Notes: generated from the sequence alone by a model not told the origin. A DNA stretch of 64,000 nt from Devosia oryziradicis (GCF_016698645.1 NZ_CP068047.1:186001-250000), one strand, 5' to 3'. Numbered from the stretch's first letter, positions 1 to 9,294 are shown. Numbers and translations are program-made.

Positions 1-301
1 AGACGATGAAGATGCCGCCAATGGTCACCGCCAGCATGACGATGCGGAACAGCCAGCCAGTATCGCCGCCCATGGTTCCGGCATCGAGCGTGCGCATCAG
101 GGAGGCCCACATGGCCTCGACGAAGCCCAGCGTCTCGCCGCCTTCGGGCGCGATGCCCAGCAAGGCGATGATGGCGCCGGCCACCACGATGACCACGAGC
201 GAAAGCACGGCCAACCAGCCGATCAGCGCGATCGGTCCGGCCGACATGGATGTATCGAAGGCATAGCGCAGCCGTGCGCCCAGACTGTTGCGCTTGCTCA
301 T
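1..301 (-). CDS. CASTOR/POLLUX-type ion channel, N-terminal part (gene runs off the window)
   Basis: Reading leftwards from an ATG at 299-301, the open frame begins MSKRNSLGARLRYAFD and has a first membrane segment (IGWLAVLSLVVIVVAGAII), a short extracytoplasmic stretch containing MRTLDAGTMGGDTGW, and the start of a second hydrophobic segment before the window edge. This opening, with the RLRYAFD...S..PIALIGWL pattern and the Gly-rich pore-like loop, is that of the bacterial CASTOR/POLLUX (DMI1-like) channels, which continue into RCK/TrkA-type NAD-binding domains. About 100 residues are visible; the C-terminal regulatory domains cannot be checked. It is transcribed away from the lytic transglycosylase at 473. 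Confidence 0.75.
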   Translation of the reverse strand, partial: MSKRNSLGARLRYAFDTSMSAGPIALIGWLAVLSLVVIVVAGAIIALLGIAPEGGETLGFVEAMWASLMRTLDAGTMGGDTGWLFRIVMLAVTIGGIFIV

Positions 302-472
302 AGGCAGGTCCCCCGGCCGTCTTTCCGGCCCTTAACGAAAAGTGAATAGGGCGGTGCGCGGTAAAGGCAACGAAGATTTGCGTCCTTGCACAGGCCATGC
401 CCATAAATTGCCATCAGGCTGCCGCGATTGGCTCGTATCGCGCCACACAGATAAATCGGCTAGGATGATGGG

Positions 473-1039
473 ATGGCACGAACCAGAATCGGCAACGGCA
501 TGGGAATGATCGGCGCGGCGACCCTGCTGGCGCTTGTGGTCTCGGGCTGTTCGATGAGTTCGTTCAAGCCGGCGGCCGGGCCGGCGACCGCCGCCCTGGC
601 GTCGTTTGCCGCGCCCACCGCCACACCCGCCGGCCATGTGCCCGATGCCGCCGCCGTGCCGCCCGCGCCGGCGGCGCTGGCTTATTCGGGCAGCGCCTAT
701 GACGGGCTGATCGCCCATTATGCGCAGCAGTACAACGTGCCCGAATCCCTGGTTCGCCGGGTCATCGTGCGCGAAAGCGGCTACAATGCCGCCGCTCGCA
801 ATGGTCCCTATTACGGCCTTATGCAGATCAGCCACGCCACCGCCACCGGCATGGGCTATCGCGGTTCGCCGGCGGGTCTGCTCGATGCCGAGACCAACCT
901 GCGTTATGCGGTGCGCTACCTTGCCGGTGCCTATGTGACCGCCAAGGGCAACCCCGACCAGGCGGTGCGTTTCTACGCGCGCGGCTTCTACTACGATGCC
1001 AAGCGCGCCGGCCTGCTGGACGCCGCGGGCCTGCGTTAG
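473..1039 (+). CDS. Lytic transglycosylase SLT-domain lipoprotein
   Basis: 188 residues. The N-terminus is a type II signal peptide with a lipobox LVVSGC, so Cys26 should be lipidated and the protein anchored in an envelope membrane. An Ala/Pro-rich linker (about 30-72) leads to a compact SLT domain: the catalytic Glu is E101 in VRESGYN, followed by GLMQIS at about 115-120 and an A-Y-L-A-G helix late in the domain. The family cleaves the beta-1,4 MurNAc-GlcNAc bond of peptidoglycan to give 1,6-anhydro ends. An AGGA lies about 10 bases before the ATG. It is one of the smaller SLT proteins, with no extra peptidoglycan-binding domain. Confidence 0.85.
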   Translation: MARTRIGNGMGMIGAATLLALVVSGCSMSSFKPAAGPATAALASFAAPTATPAGHVPDAAAVPPAPAALAYSGSAYDGLIAHYAQQYNVPESLVRRVIVRESGYNAAARNGPYYGLMQISHATATGMGYRGSPAGLLDAETNLRYAVRYLAGAYVTAKGNPDQAVRFYARGFYYDAKRAGLLDAAGLR

Positions 1040-1058
1040 GCTCCGCCGCGGGCCTGCG

Positions 1059-1364
1059 CTAGTCACATTCGGGCAGCCACCATCCGGGTCCGGTGCCATT
1101 GATGGGCTCGAGGCAGCGGTCTGCCGCGGCCTCGCCATTGAGAAAGCGGCGCATGTCGCTGAGGGCCAGGAAGTTGGTCAGCGCATAGCTGTGGCCGCTG
1201 TCCTTGCCCGGGTCGGTGATGCTGCTGGCATTGATCACCTCGATACCGTCGCCGAAATCGATGCGTGACGCGCCACCCAGGCCCGGCGCGTCCTGCGCGG
1301 CTACTGCGCTCGAGAGGAACGTGGCCAGCAGAAGAGCGGCCGTGCCTGGTCCAGTAACCCGCAT
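1059..1364 (-). CDS. Small secreted protein of unknown function
   Basis: 101 residues from an ATG at 1362-1364 preceded by a GGGGG stretch. Residues 1-23 form a clear signal peptide ending in SAVAA before QDAPG. The mature part is short and acidic, with two cysteines (C84 and the penultimate C100) that could form a disulfide, and a Trp pair near the end (GPGWWLPECD). I recognise no domain. The open frame runs further upstream to 1562, but that extension overlaps the histidine kinase gene and has shadow-like composition, so the internal ATG with signal peptide was preferred. Confidence 0.6.
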   Translation of the reverse strand: MRVTGPGTAALLLATFLSSAVAAQDAPGLGGASRIDFGDGIEVINASSITDPGKDSGHSYALTNFLALSDMRRFLNGEAAADRCLEPINGTGPGWWLPECD

Positions 1365-1440
1365 CTTGCCCCCCGCGCGGTCCACCGTTCGGGGCCAAGC
1401 ATAACCCGACCGCGGGAAACTGTCGAACCCGGCGCGCGCG

Positions 1441-3801
1441 TCAGGCCCCGGCGGTGTCGCGGGTGGCCAGGAGGCGGGAAATCTGGGTTTCCAGTTCGGC
1501 TTGCTGGTAGGGCTTGGCGAGACGCGGCAGGTCGGTGGTGGTGCCGCTGGGCAGGTCGGCATAGCCGGTGGCCAGCAGAATCGGCAAGTCGGGGTGGAGT
1601 TCCCGCGCCCGGTCGGCCAGTTCGACGCCGGTCATGCCGGGCATGGCATAGTCGGTTATCAAGGCGTCGATGCGCTGGCCGCTGCCCAGGATCTGCAGCG
1701 CTTCCTTGCCCGAATAGGCTTCGAGCACGGTGTGACCGAGGTCCTGCACCATGTCGACCGTGCTCATGTTGATCAGGGCGTCGTCGTCGACCACCAGGAT
1801 CACGGACGCCGGGGGCGGCGTCAGGGGCTGTTCGGACGGCACGTTCTCAACCTCCTTGACGGGGGAAACGGCGACTGGCAGCCACAACTCGGCTGTCGTA
1901 CCCTCGCCCAACTGACTCTTGAGATGCAGGGCGCCACCAAGCTGAACCGCCAATCCATGCACCATGGAAAGGCCCAGCCCCGTGCCCTTGCCAAGCTCCT
2001 TAGTCGAGAAAAATGGCTCAATTGCGCTCTTGAGCGTTTTTTCGTCCATGCCAGTGCCGGTGTCGCTGACAGACAGGCGCAGATAGGCGCCGGAAAGGCC
2101 CAAACCGCCATCGCCATCGGCCGCCCGCAGGTCAATGGTGAGCCTTCCACCATCAGGCATGGCGTCGCGCGCATTGACCGCCAGGTTGAGGATGGCCAGT
2201 TCGAGCTGGTTGGCATCCACGCGGGCCGGTGGCAGGTCGGGCTCGATGCTGAAGTCGATCGAGATCAGCGGGCCCAGCGAACGCTCCATCAGGGCACGCA
2301 TGCCATCCAGCAACTGGCTGAGATCGGTGGCTTCGGGCTTGAGATCCTGCCGTCGGGCAAAGGCGAGGAGGCGCGAGGTCAACGAGGCGCCGCGCTGTGC
2401 GCCCTGTAGCGCCCCATCGATGAAGCGGCGCAGCTGCGGATCGTCAGGCAGGCGCTTGCGCAGCAGCTCCAGATTGCCCTGGATGGCGGCCAGCAGGTTG
2501 TTGAAGTCATGCGCCACGCCGCCAGTCAGCTGGCCGATGGTTTCCATCTTCTGGGCCTGCCGCAACTGTTCCTCGGCCCGGCGGCGCTCGGTCATCTCGC
2601 GGAAGAAGGCGGCGCCGCCCACGATCTGGCCATCGCCGCCGCGCAGGGGCGCATGCTGGCTTTCCAGCACCACCTGGCCACCGGCCACCGTGGTAAGCTC
2701 GATTTCCTCGATCGGCCCGGAGATGCCCGCAAGGGCGTCGTGCAGGCGCTGCTCGATGACATCGCGCTGGCCATCGCCGATGACCCGCGCCAGCGAACGT
2801 CCGAGCACGGCGGGAGCCGGCAGCCCGAAAATGCGCTCCATGGTGGGGTTCCAGATGGTCACCCGCAAATCGGTGTCATAGGCGACGATGCCGGCCGGCA
2901 CGCTGGTCAGCAGCAGGCCCGACAGGGCGCGCTCGCCCCGCAGCGCCTGCTGCGTGCGTTCACGTTCGGCCGCCACGGCCTCCAGCAGCTTTTCGCGTTC
3001 GGCGTCGGCCGCCTTGCGCGCGGTGATATCGGAGGCGACGCCCACCAGGGTTTTCGGCCGGTCATAGCGGTCGGTCAGGACGCGGGCGCGGATATCGATC
3101 CAGTGCTCGCTGCCATCGGGCCAGCGCACGCGATATTCCAGCACGAGGTCGGCCCCGCCCATGGCGTCGTCGAAGGCCCGCTGCACCCGGCGCTGGTCGA
3201 CCAGCGCGACGGCTTCGATAATGTCGGCAAACAGTAGCTGGTCGTCGGGGCCGCGCCCGAAGCAGGCCTTGAATTGGTCCGAGCCGGTGAGCGTCAGTTC
3301 GACGACATCGAGTTCCCATGAACCCATGCGGCCGGCCAGCAGGGCCGTCTGCAGGCGCTGTTCACCCTCGCGCACCTCGGCAAGATAGCGGCGCGACTGA
3401 TATTGGCGGCGGCGGCCACGCAGCGCGTTGTCCACCACATTGAGCAGAGCCGATGGATGAAACGGCCGCTCCAGCACGATGACATTGCCCAGTGCGCCCT
3501 GCAACTGGGCGACCAACGAGGCCTGTTCGGCGCCGCCGCCGCGCTGCCCCAGGATAACGAAGGGAAAGTCCGACCACGACGGCTGCTGTTCGATCCAGCT
3601 GGTGAGGGGGCTCAGGTCGGCATATTGCAGCGCTTCGACGGTAATGATGGCAAGGCCCGCGCCTTCGGCGATACCCTCGACCAGGCCGCCGATGGTGTCG
3701 CGTGTCTCAGCCGCACGACCGGCATTGACCAGCAGCGTCGCGGCTACTGCGCCATCGCGTCCGCGCGGCGCAAGGATGAGGGCCCGCTCGGAATTTATCA
3801 C
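1441..3801 (-). CDS. Hybrid sensor histidine kinase (pseudo-receiver, two PAS, HisKA, HATPase, receiver)
   Basis: 786 residues. An N-terminal receiver-like fold (about 1-125) lacks the usual phospho-Asp at its centre (IITVEAL), so it is probably a protein-interaction pseudo-receiver. Two PAS domains follow (about 155-265 and 300-410), then a HisKA domain with His431 in GGVAHDFNN, a HATPase domain with DTGTGMD and GTGLGLSMV motifs, and a C-terminal receiver with phospho-acceptor Asp717 (ITDYAMPG). No membrane segment is seen, so it is cytoplasmic. The GTG start overlaps the stop of the KaiC-like gene by 4 bases (GTGA, 3798-3801), which implies translational coupling and a shared pathway. No separate output regulator lies beside it. 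Confidence 0.9.
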   Translation of the reverse strand: MINSERALILAPRGRDGAVAATLLVNAGRAAETRDTIGGLVEGIAEGAGLAIITVEALQYADLSPLTSWIEQQPSWSDFPFVILGQRGGGAEQASLVAQLQGALGNVIVLERPFHPSALLNVVDNALRGRRRQYQSRRYLAEVREGEQRLQTALLAGRMGSWELDVVELTLTGSDQFKACFGRGPDDQLLFADIIEAVALVDQRRVQRAFDDAMGGADLVLEYRVRWPDGSEHWIDIRARVLTDRYDRPKTLVGVASDITARKAADAEREKLLEAVAAERERTQQALRGERALSGLLLTSVPAGIVAYDTDLRVTIWNPTMERIFGLPAPAVLGRSLARVIGDGQRDVIEQRLHDALAGISGPIEEIELTTVAGGQVVLESQHAPLRGGDGQIVGGAAFFREMTERRRAEEQLRQAQKMETIGQLTGGVAHDFNNLLAAIQGNLELLRKRLPDDPQLRRFIDGALQGAQRGASLTSRLLAFARRQDLKPEATDLSQLLDGMRALMERSLGPLISIDFSIEPDLPPARVDANQLELAILNLAVNARDAMPDGGRLTIDLRAADGDGGLGLSGAYLRLSVSDTGTGMDEKTLKSAIEPFFSTKELGKGTGLGLSMVHGLAVQLGGALHLKSQLGEGTTAELWLPVAVSPVKEVENVPSEQPLTPPPASVILVVDDDALINMSTVDMVQDLGHTVLEAYSGKEALQILGSGQRIDALITDYAMPGMTGVELADRARELHPDLPILLATGYADLPSGTTTDLPRLAKPYQQAELETQISRLLATRDTAGA

Positions 3802-5330
3802 CCGCCGCGTTCTCCCTGAATGTCAGAACGCGCCCCTTCTTCGCTTTCAAGCAATGGACCGCTGTCGCCCGTATAGGTCGGGATGCCCCGCAGCACGCCA
3901 TGGAAGTCCCGCAGGGGAGCCCCTATGGCGATGCCGGTGCGACCGATGCGGTACTCGCGAATGGTGTCCTCGTGCATGCCGGTGCGTTTCTTGATCACCG
4001 ACATGGCCCGCCGCACGCGCCCTGCCGCCTCGAAGTAGCGCAGGAGCATGACGCTATCGGCCAGGTAGGTGATATCGACGGGCGACTGCATGCTGTCGCC
4101 GACAAGGCCGTGCTGGGCCACCGTCACGAAGGTCGTGGTGCCCTGGCGGTTAAGATATTGCAGCAGTTCGTGCATATGCAGCAGCAGTGAATTCTCTTCG
4201 GGCATTGCTGCCTGGTAGCCATTGAGGCTGTCGATTATCACGGTCTTGACCTGCGCAGTGTCGACGTGCCGGCGCACCCGGTGGGCGAATTCGCCGGGGG
4301 ACAACTCCGCCGCATCCACCTGGTCGACCAAGAGGTCGCCACTGTCGCGCATGGCCTCCAGATCTACGCCCATCGCCTTGGCACGCTGGAACAGCAGACC
4401 CAGTTCCTCGTCAAATACGAAGAGGGCGGCCTTTTCACCGCGCGCCACCGCGGCTCGCGCAAAATGCAGCGCCAGCAATGACTTGCCCGAGCCAGCAGGG
4501 CCAAGCAGCAGCATGCTCGATCCGCGTTGTATGCCACCGCCCAGCAGCGCATCGAGTTCGGGAATTTCGCTGGTCAGCGGCGAGCGGTCGAAATCCGTCC
4601 GGTGCTCGGAGGCGACCAGCCGTGGGAAGACTACCACCCCCCCATGCTTGATGGTAAAGTCATGGTAGCCGCCGCGATAAGCTTGGCCGCGATATTTGAG
4701 CACCCGGAGCCGGCGTCGATCTGCCCCATAGGTGGGCGCCAGTTCCTCGAGCCGGATCACGCCATGGGCTACAGAATGCACTGTCTTGTCGTTGGCGTCG
4801 CTGGTCAAGTCGTCCAGCATGAGCACTGTCGCCCCGTTGCGGGCAAAATAGTGCTTGAGCAGCAGGATCTGCCGGCGATACCTGAGGGAACTCTGAGCAA
4901 GAAGCCGAATTTCCGAAAGGCTGTCGAGGACGATGCGGTCCGGCTTGGCACGCTCCACCGCCTCGAACATGGCCTTGGTGGCTTCCCCCAGCTCAAGGTC
5001 GGACGAGTAAATCAGGCTCTGCTGCTGCTCGCTGTCGAGCAGGCTTTCGGGCGGCACCAGTTCGAAGATTTCAAACCTGTCGTCAATCTCCCAGCCATGC
5101 GACCGGGCGGTGAGCCGAAGTTCATCCTCGGTTTCCGAGAGGGTCACATAGAGGCCCTTTTCGCCCCGTTCGGCTCCTTCGAGGAGAAATTGCAGGGCCA
5201 CGGTGGTCTTGCCGGTGCCCGGGCTTCCCTCTAGCAGATAGAGATGTCCACGGGCCAGGCCGCCCACGAGAATATTGTCCAGGCCGGCCACGCCGAGCCT
5301 GGCTTTATTGTGTTCTGCAATGCCGGACAT
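3798..5330 (-). CDS. KaiC-like double RecA-domain ATPase
   Basis: 510 residues from an ATG at 5328-5330 with GAAAG just upstream; the frame is open to 5375 but that part has no start signal. Two KaiC/RecA-like ATPase domains are present, with Walker A motifs GSPGTGKTT (about 35-43) and GPAGSGKS (about 280). Cyanobacterial KaiC phosphorylates Ser431/Thr432 in its second domain; here the aligned segment ITYLADS puts Thr421 and Tyr422 at those places. There is no kaiA or kaiB in the window. The overlapping downstream histidine kinase suggests a signalling ATPase rather than a complete circadian clock. The group is common in alphaproteobacteria and archaea without kaiA. Confidence 0.88.
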   Translation of the reverse strand: MSGIAEHNKARLGVAGLDNILVGGLARGHLYLLEGSPGTGKTTVALQFLLEGAERGEKGLYVTLSETEDELRLTARSHGWEIDDRFEIFELVPPESLLDSEQQQSLIYSSDLELGEATKAMFEAVERAKPDRIVLDSLSEIRLLAQSSLRYRRQILLLKHYFARNGATVLMLDDLTSDANDKTVHSVAHGVIRLEELAPTYGADRRRLRVLKYRGQAYRGGYHDFTIKHGGVVVFPRLVASEHRTDFDRSPLTSEIPELDALLGGGIQRGSSMLLLGPAGSGKSLLALHFARAAVARGEKAALFVFDEELGLLFQRAKAMGVDLEAMRDSGDLLVDQVDAAELSPGEFAHRVRRHVDTAQVKTVIIDSLNGYQAAMPEENSLLLHMHELLQYLNRQGTTTFVTVAQHGLVGDSMQSPVDITYLADSVMLLRYFEAAGRVRRAMSVIKKRTGMHEDTIREYRIGRTGIAIGAPLRDFHGVLRGIPTYTGDSGPLLESEEGARSDIQGERGG

Positions 5331-5482
5331 GACGCTTTCTACCCGATACTCTCTAACAGAGCCTTTCTGCCCCAATTTTCGAAAACGATCAAAACCTTAT
5401 GCCGGTTCCCTTCTGCCGGGACCCTTTTTGCGGGCGGCAAACTCCCCTAAAGTCGCGCCTCGCATCCAATGGAATCGGTTTC

Positions 5483-8398
5483 ATGCATCTGCTGCTCGTC
5501 GACGGCTCGGGCTATATTTTCCGCGCCTTTCACGCCCTGCCCCCGCTCAACCGCAAGTCCGATGGGCTGCCGGTCGGCTGCGTCCAGGGCTTCTGCAACA
5601 TGCTGTGGAAGCTGATGGAGGACCTAAAGGGCGAGGACGAGCCGACCCATATGGCCGTCATCTTCGATGCCAAGGGCAAGACCTTCCGCGACGATTTCTA
5701 TGCCGAGTACAAGGCACATCGCCCCCCCGCGCCGCCCGAGCTGGTGCCGCAATTCCCGCTGACCCGAGCCGCCACCCGCGCCTACAATATCGAGTCCATC
5801 GAAATGGAGGGCTGGGAGGCCGACGACATCATCGCCACCTATGCCTGCCAGGCCCGCGCCGCCGGCGGCAAGGTGACCATCGTCTCGTCCGACAAGGACC
5901 TGATGCAACTCGTCGAGCCTGATGGCTCGATCCGCCTCCTCGATACCATCCCCCGCCCCGGCCAGCCGCCCCTGCGCTGGATCGGCGTCGAGGAAGTGCT
6001 TAACAAGTTCGGTGTAACGCCCGACAAGGTCATCGACGTGCAGGCGCTCTGCGGCGACAGCGTCGACAACGTGCCCGGTGTCCCCGGGATCGGCGTCAAG
6101 ACGGCGGCCGAGCTGATCAATACCTATGGCAATCTCGAAACCCTGCTCGAGCGGGCCGGCGAGATCAAGCAGAATGCCCGGCGCGAGAAGCTGATCGCCA
6201 ATGCCGAATTGGCGCGCATTTCCAAGCGCCTGGTGACGCTCGAGCAGAAGGTGCCCGTCGAGCTCGAACTCTCCGCCCTCGCCCGCCAGCCGGTGGAGCC
6301 GGGCAAGCTCTTCCCCTTCCTCAAGGCGATGGAATTCGTCACCATCTCCAAGCGCCTGGGCGGGTTGCTCAATGCCGATCCCGAGGCCTGGGAGGCCGAC
6401 CCGGCCCTGGCCGCCGCGCCGGCATCGCCGGTCGGGTTCAACAACGAGGCCCGTGCCGAAGCCCGCGCCGCGCGCCAGGAGGCCGAGGGCCGCGCCGGCT
6501 CGCCCGTCGTGCTCCATGCCGCCGCCATGCACGAGGCCACCAAGGCCATTCCGTGGACGCCCGAAAACTACGAGATCATCCGCGACGCCGCGCACCTGCA
6601 GCGCTGGATCGACATGGCCTATCGCGAAGGCCTCGTCGCCACCGACGCGGAATCGACCGGCCTCGACAACCAGACCGCCGACTTGGTCGGCATCAGCTTT
6701 GCCACCCAGCCGGGCAATGGCGCCTATCTCCCCCTCGGCCACACCCAGGGCGAAGGCGATATCTTCGGTGGCGGCAAGGCCGAGGGCCAGATGGACACGC
6801 GCCAGGCCCTGGACATGCTGCGGCCGCTGTTTGCCGACCGCTCGATCCTCAAGATCTTCCACAATGCCAAATACGACCTGGGCCTGCTCGCCCGCTACGA
6901 CGTCGCGGTGAACTCCTACGACGACACGCTGCTGCTGAGCTATTCGCTCGATGGCCCGCAATTCAACACCATGAGCGAGCTGGCCGATCACTGGCTCGGC
7001 GTCCCCGGCCAGTCGATCAAGGACCTGATCGGCACGGGCAAGGGCCAAAAGACCTTCGCCCAGGTCGATATCCCGGCCGCCGCGCGCTATGCCGCCGAAG
7101 ACAGCGACATGACCCTGCGCCTCTGGCGCATCCTCAAGCCGCGCCTCGCCGCCGAGGGCATGACCACGCTCTACGAAACCATCGAGCGCCCCCTGGCGCC
7201 GGTGCTGGCCCGCATGGAAGGTCGCGGCATCTCCGTCGACCGGCAGATTCTGGCGAGATTGTCGGGAGATTTCTCCCAGCGTGCCGCCGCCCTCGAGGCA
7301 GAAGCCTATGAGCTGGCCGGGTCCAATTTCAACCTCGGCTCCCCCAAGCAGCTGGGCGAAATCCTGTTCGACCGCATGGGGCTCGAAGGCGGCACCAAGA
7401 CCAAGACCGGCGCCTGGTCGACCGGCGCCGATGTGCTGGAGGACCTCGCGGCCAAGGGCGTTCCGCTCGCCCGCACCATCGTCGACTGGCGCCAGCTTAC
7501 CAAGCTGATGGGCACCTACACCAACGCCTTGCCCGAATACATGAATGCCCGGACCGGCCGCGTGCACACCACCTATTCCCAGCACTCCGTGCTGACCGGG
7601 CGCCTCTCCTCCAACGATCCGAACCTCCAGAACATCCCCGTCCGCACCGAAGATGGCCGCAAGATCCGCACCGCCTTCGTCGCCGCCCCGGGCAAGATCC
7701 TGATCTCGGCCGACTATTCGCAGATCGAACTGCGCGTCCTCGCCCATATCGCCGATATCCAGGCGCTCAAGGACGCGTTCGAGGAAGGTCTCGACATCCA
7801 TGCCATGACAGCCAGCGAAATGTTCGGCGTCCCGGTCGAGGGCATGCCCTCCGATGTCCGCCGCCGCGCCAAGGCGATCAATTTCGGCATCATCTACGGC
7901 ATTTCCGCCTTCGGCCTGGCCAACCAGCTGGGCATCGAGCGCTCGGTGGCGGGCGACTATATCAAGACCTATTTCGAGCGCTTCCCCGGCATCAAGGACT
8001 ATATGGACGAGCAGCGCCGGCGGGTGAAAATCGACGGCTATGTGATGACGCTGTTCGGCCGCAAGATCAATTTCCCCAATGCCAACTCGTCCCACGCCGC
8101 CGAACGCAGCTTCGTCGAACGCGCCTCGATCAATGCCCCCATCCAGGGCACTGCCGCCGACATCATCCGCCGCGCCATGATCCGCATGGAGCCCGAACTG
8201 CAAAAGGCCGGCATCGAAGCCGACATGCTGCTGCAGGTGCATGACGAGCTGATCTTCGAAGTGCCACAGGGTACCGAAAACGACGCCATGCCGGTCATCA
8301 AGCGCGTCATGGAAGGCGCGGCCGAACCCGCCGTGCGTCTCAACGTCCCCATCCAGGTCGACGCCCACGCGGCCCACAACTGGGACGAAGCGCACTAG
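5483..8398 (+). CDS. polA: DNA polymerase I
   Basis: 971 residues from the ATG at 5483 (GGAA upstream); 28 codons of open frame before it look non-coding. Domains in order: 5'-3' exonuclease with PIN and helix-hairpin-helix (about 1-300), a linker, 3'-5' proofreading exonuclease (about 365-560), and the family A polymerase (about 580-971). The proofreading site looks intact: Asp388 and Glu390 in TDAESTGL, then HNAKYDLG and YAAEDSDMT. The polymerase has SADYSQIELRVLAH (motif A), RRAKAINFGIIYG (finger helix) and LLQVHDELIFE (motif C). It fills gaps in excision repair and removes Okazaki primers. It is divergent from the KaiC gene. Confidence 0.97.
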   Translation: MHLLLVDGSGYIFRAFHALPPLNRKSDGLPVGCVQGFCNMLWKLMEDLKGEDEPTHMAVIFDAKGKTFRDDFYAEYKAHRPPAPPELVPQFPLTRAATRAYNIESIEMEGWEADDIIATYACQARAAGGKVTIVSSDKDLMQLVEPDGSIRLLDTIPRPGQPPLRWIGVEEVLNKFGVTPDKVIDVQALCGDSVDNVPGVPGIGVKTAAELINTYGNLETLLERAGEIKQNARREKLIANAELARISKRLVTLEQKVPVELELSALARQPVEPGKLFPFLKAMEFVTISKRLGGLLNADPEAWEADPALAAAPASPVGFNNEARAEARAARQEAEGRAGSPVVLHAAAMHEATKAIPWTPENYEIIRDAAHLQRWIDMAYREGLVATDAESTGLDNQTADLVGISFATQPGNGAYLPLGHTQGEGDIFGGGKAEGQMDTRQALDMLRPLFADRSILKIFHNAKYDLGLLARYDVAVNSYDDTLLLSYSLDGPQFNTMSELADHWLGVPGQSIKDLIGTGKGQKTFAQVDIPAAARYAAEDSDMTLRLWRILKPRLAAEGMTTLYETIERPLAPVLARMEGRGISVDRQILARLSGDFSQRAAALEAEAYELAGSNFNLGSPKQLGEILFDRMGLEGGTKTKTGAWSTGADVLEDLAAKGVPLARTIVDWRQLTKLMGTYTNALPEYMNARTGRVHTTYSQHSVLTGRLSSNDPNLQNIPVRTEDGRKIRTAFVAAPGKILISADYSQIELRVLAHIADIQALKDAFEEGLDIHAMTASEMFGVPVEGMPSDVRRRAKAINFGIIYGISAFGLANQLGIERSVAGDYIKTYFERFPGIKDYMDEQRRRVKIDGYVMTLFGRKINFPNANSSHAAERSFVERASINAPIQGTAADIIRRAMIRMEPELQKAGIEADMLLQVHDELIFEVPQGTENDAMPVIKRVMEGAAEPAVRLNVPIQVDAHAAHNWDEAH

Positions 8399-8451
8399 GG
8401 GAGGAGCACACCCCTCCCCACCCACCGGCCGTCGCCTTCGACCCACCAGCC

Positions 8452-8477
8452 GTCACCCTCGGGCTTGACCCGAGGGC
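8452..8477. repeat. REP-like palindrome, family A, single copy
   Basis: The core CCCTCGGGCTTGACCCGAGGG is a hairpin with 8-bp arms (CCCTCGGG/CCCGAGGG) and a 5-base loop, preceded by GTCA. Nearly identical units form the pairs at 46781-46878 and 54202-54283. It occupies the short spacer between polA and the next gene and may act as a weak transcript end for polA. Confidence 0.8.
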
Positions 8478-8499
8478 CCTATACTTGCTGAACTCGGGC

Positions 8500-9294
8500 A
8501 TGAACGACGCACCCGAAATCCCCCTCACCGGCGGCGGCCGCAATGCCGTCACCCGCATCGGCGACGTGGTCCACCGCCAGACCGGCCCCTGGGCCCGCTC
8601 CGTCCATGCCCTGCTCCGCCATCTCGAGGCCGAGGGCTTCAGCGGCGCGCCACGCGTCGTCGGTTCCGGCTTCAACAGCGAAGGCCGCGAGATCCTGAGC
8701 TTCATCCACGGCGTCTCGCTCCATCCCGGCCCCTGGCCCGACGAAGCCATGTTCAACCTGGGCCGCATGCTTGCCGACTTCCACCTCGCCAGCAGGACCT
8801 TTACGCCACCCGCCGACGCCCAATGGCGCCCCTGGTTCGGCCGCGACCTCGGCTCCGGCGAGCGTCTCATCGGCCACTGTGACCTGGGCGACTGGAACAT
8901 CATCGCCCACAACCACCAGCCCGTCGGCTTCATCGATTGGGAACAGGCCGGCCCCGTCGACCCGTTGGTCGACCTCGCCCAACTGTGCTGGCTCAACGCC
9001 CACCTCTTCGACGACGACCTCGAACTCCGCATCGGCCTGCCACCTTTGGCCAGCCGCGCCAAGAAGATGCGCTACATTGTCGACGGCTACGGGCTGGCGT
9101 CAGCCGACCGCGCGCGGCTGGTGACGACCATGATCGAACTGGCGATAGCGGATGCGGCCAATGAAGCGGTGGAGGCCAAGCTCACGCCAGACAGCGACGG
9201 CCCGGTGGAGGCGCTATGGGCGATGGCCTGGCGGGCGCGGAGTGCGGCGTGGATGGGGAGGAACATGCGAGCGTTGGAGGCGGTTCTTGTTTGA
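8500..9294 (+). CDS. Aminoglycoside phosphotransferase (APH)-family kinase
   Basis: 264 residues from the ATG at 8500; a TTG five codons upstream would put the start at the edge of a repeat and is less likely. The kinase-like catalytic loop is GHCDLGDWNIIA (the H-x-D-x4-N pattern), followed by the metal-binding GFIDWEQAGP. An N-terminal lobe with ILSFIHG resembles the hinge. Family members phosphorylate small hydroxylated molecules (choline, homoserine, fructosamine, aminoglycosides); the substrate cannot be told. There is no resistance context, so a housekeeping small-molecule kinase is more likely. Its 3' end overlaps the opposite-strand GIY-YIG gene by 208 bases. Confidence 0.8.
   Translation: MNDAPEIPLTGGGRNAVTRIGDVVHRQTGPWARSVHALLRHLEAEGFSGAPRVVGSGFNSEGREILSFIHGVSLHPGPWPDEAMFNLGRMLADFHLASRTFTPPADAQWRPWFGRDLGSGERLIGHCDLGDWNIIAHNHQPVGFIDWEQAGPVDPLVDLAQLCWLNAHLFDDDLELRIGLPPLASRAKKMRYIVDGYGLASADRARLVTTMIELAIADAANEAVEAKLTPDSDGPVEALWAMAWRARSAAWMGRNMRALEAVLV

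Noticed and set aside
332-1138. Long minus-strand open frame opposite the lytic transglycosylase
   Set aside because: Arg/Gly-rich shadow of the coding strand without a domain; the plus-strand lipoprotein is clear.
3798-5330. Complete circadian clock (KaiABC)
   Set aside because: No kaiA or kaiB is present; only a KaiC-like ATPase and a kinase.
5624-8446. 940-codon minus-strand open frame opposite polA
   Set aside because: Typical mirror frame in high-GC DNA, low-complexity His/Gly/Asp composition, no recognisable domain.
8500-9294. Aminoglycoside-resistance gene
   Set aside because: Only the general APH fold is visible; there is no resistance or mobile context.
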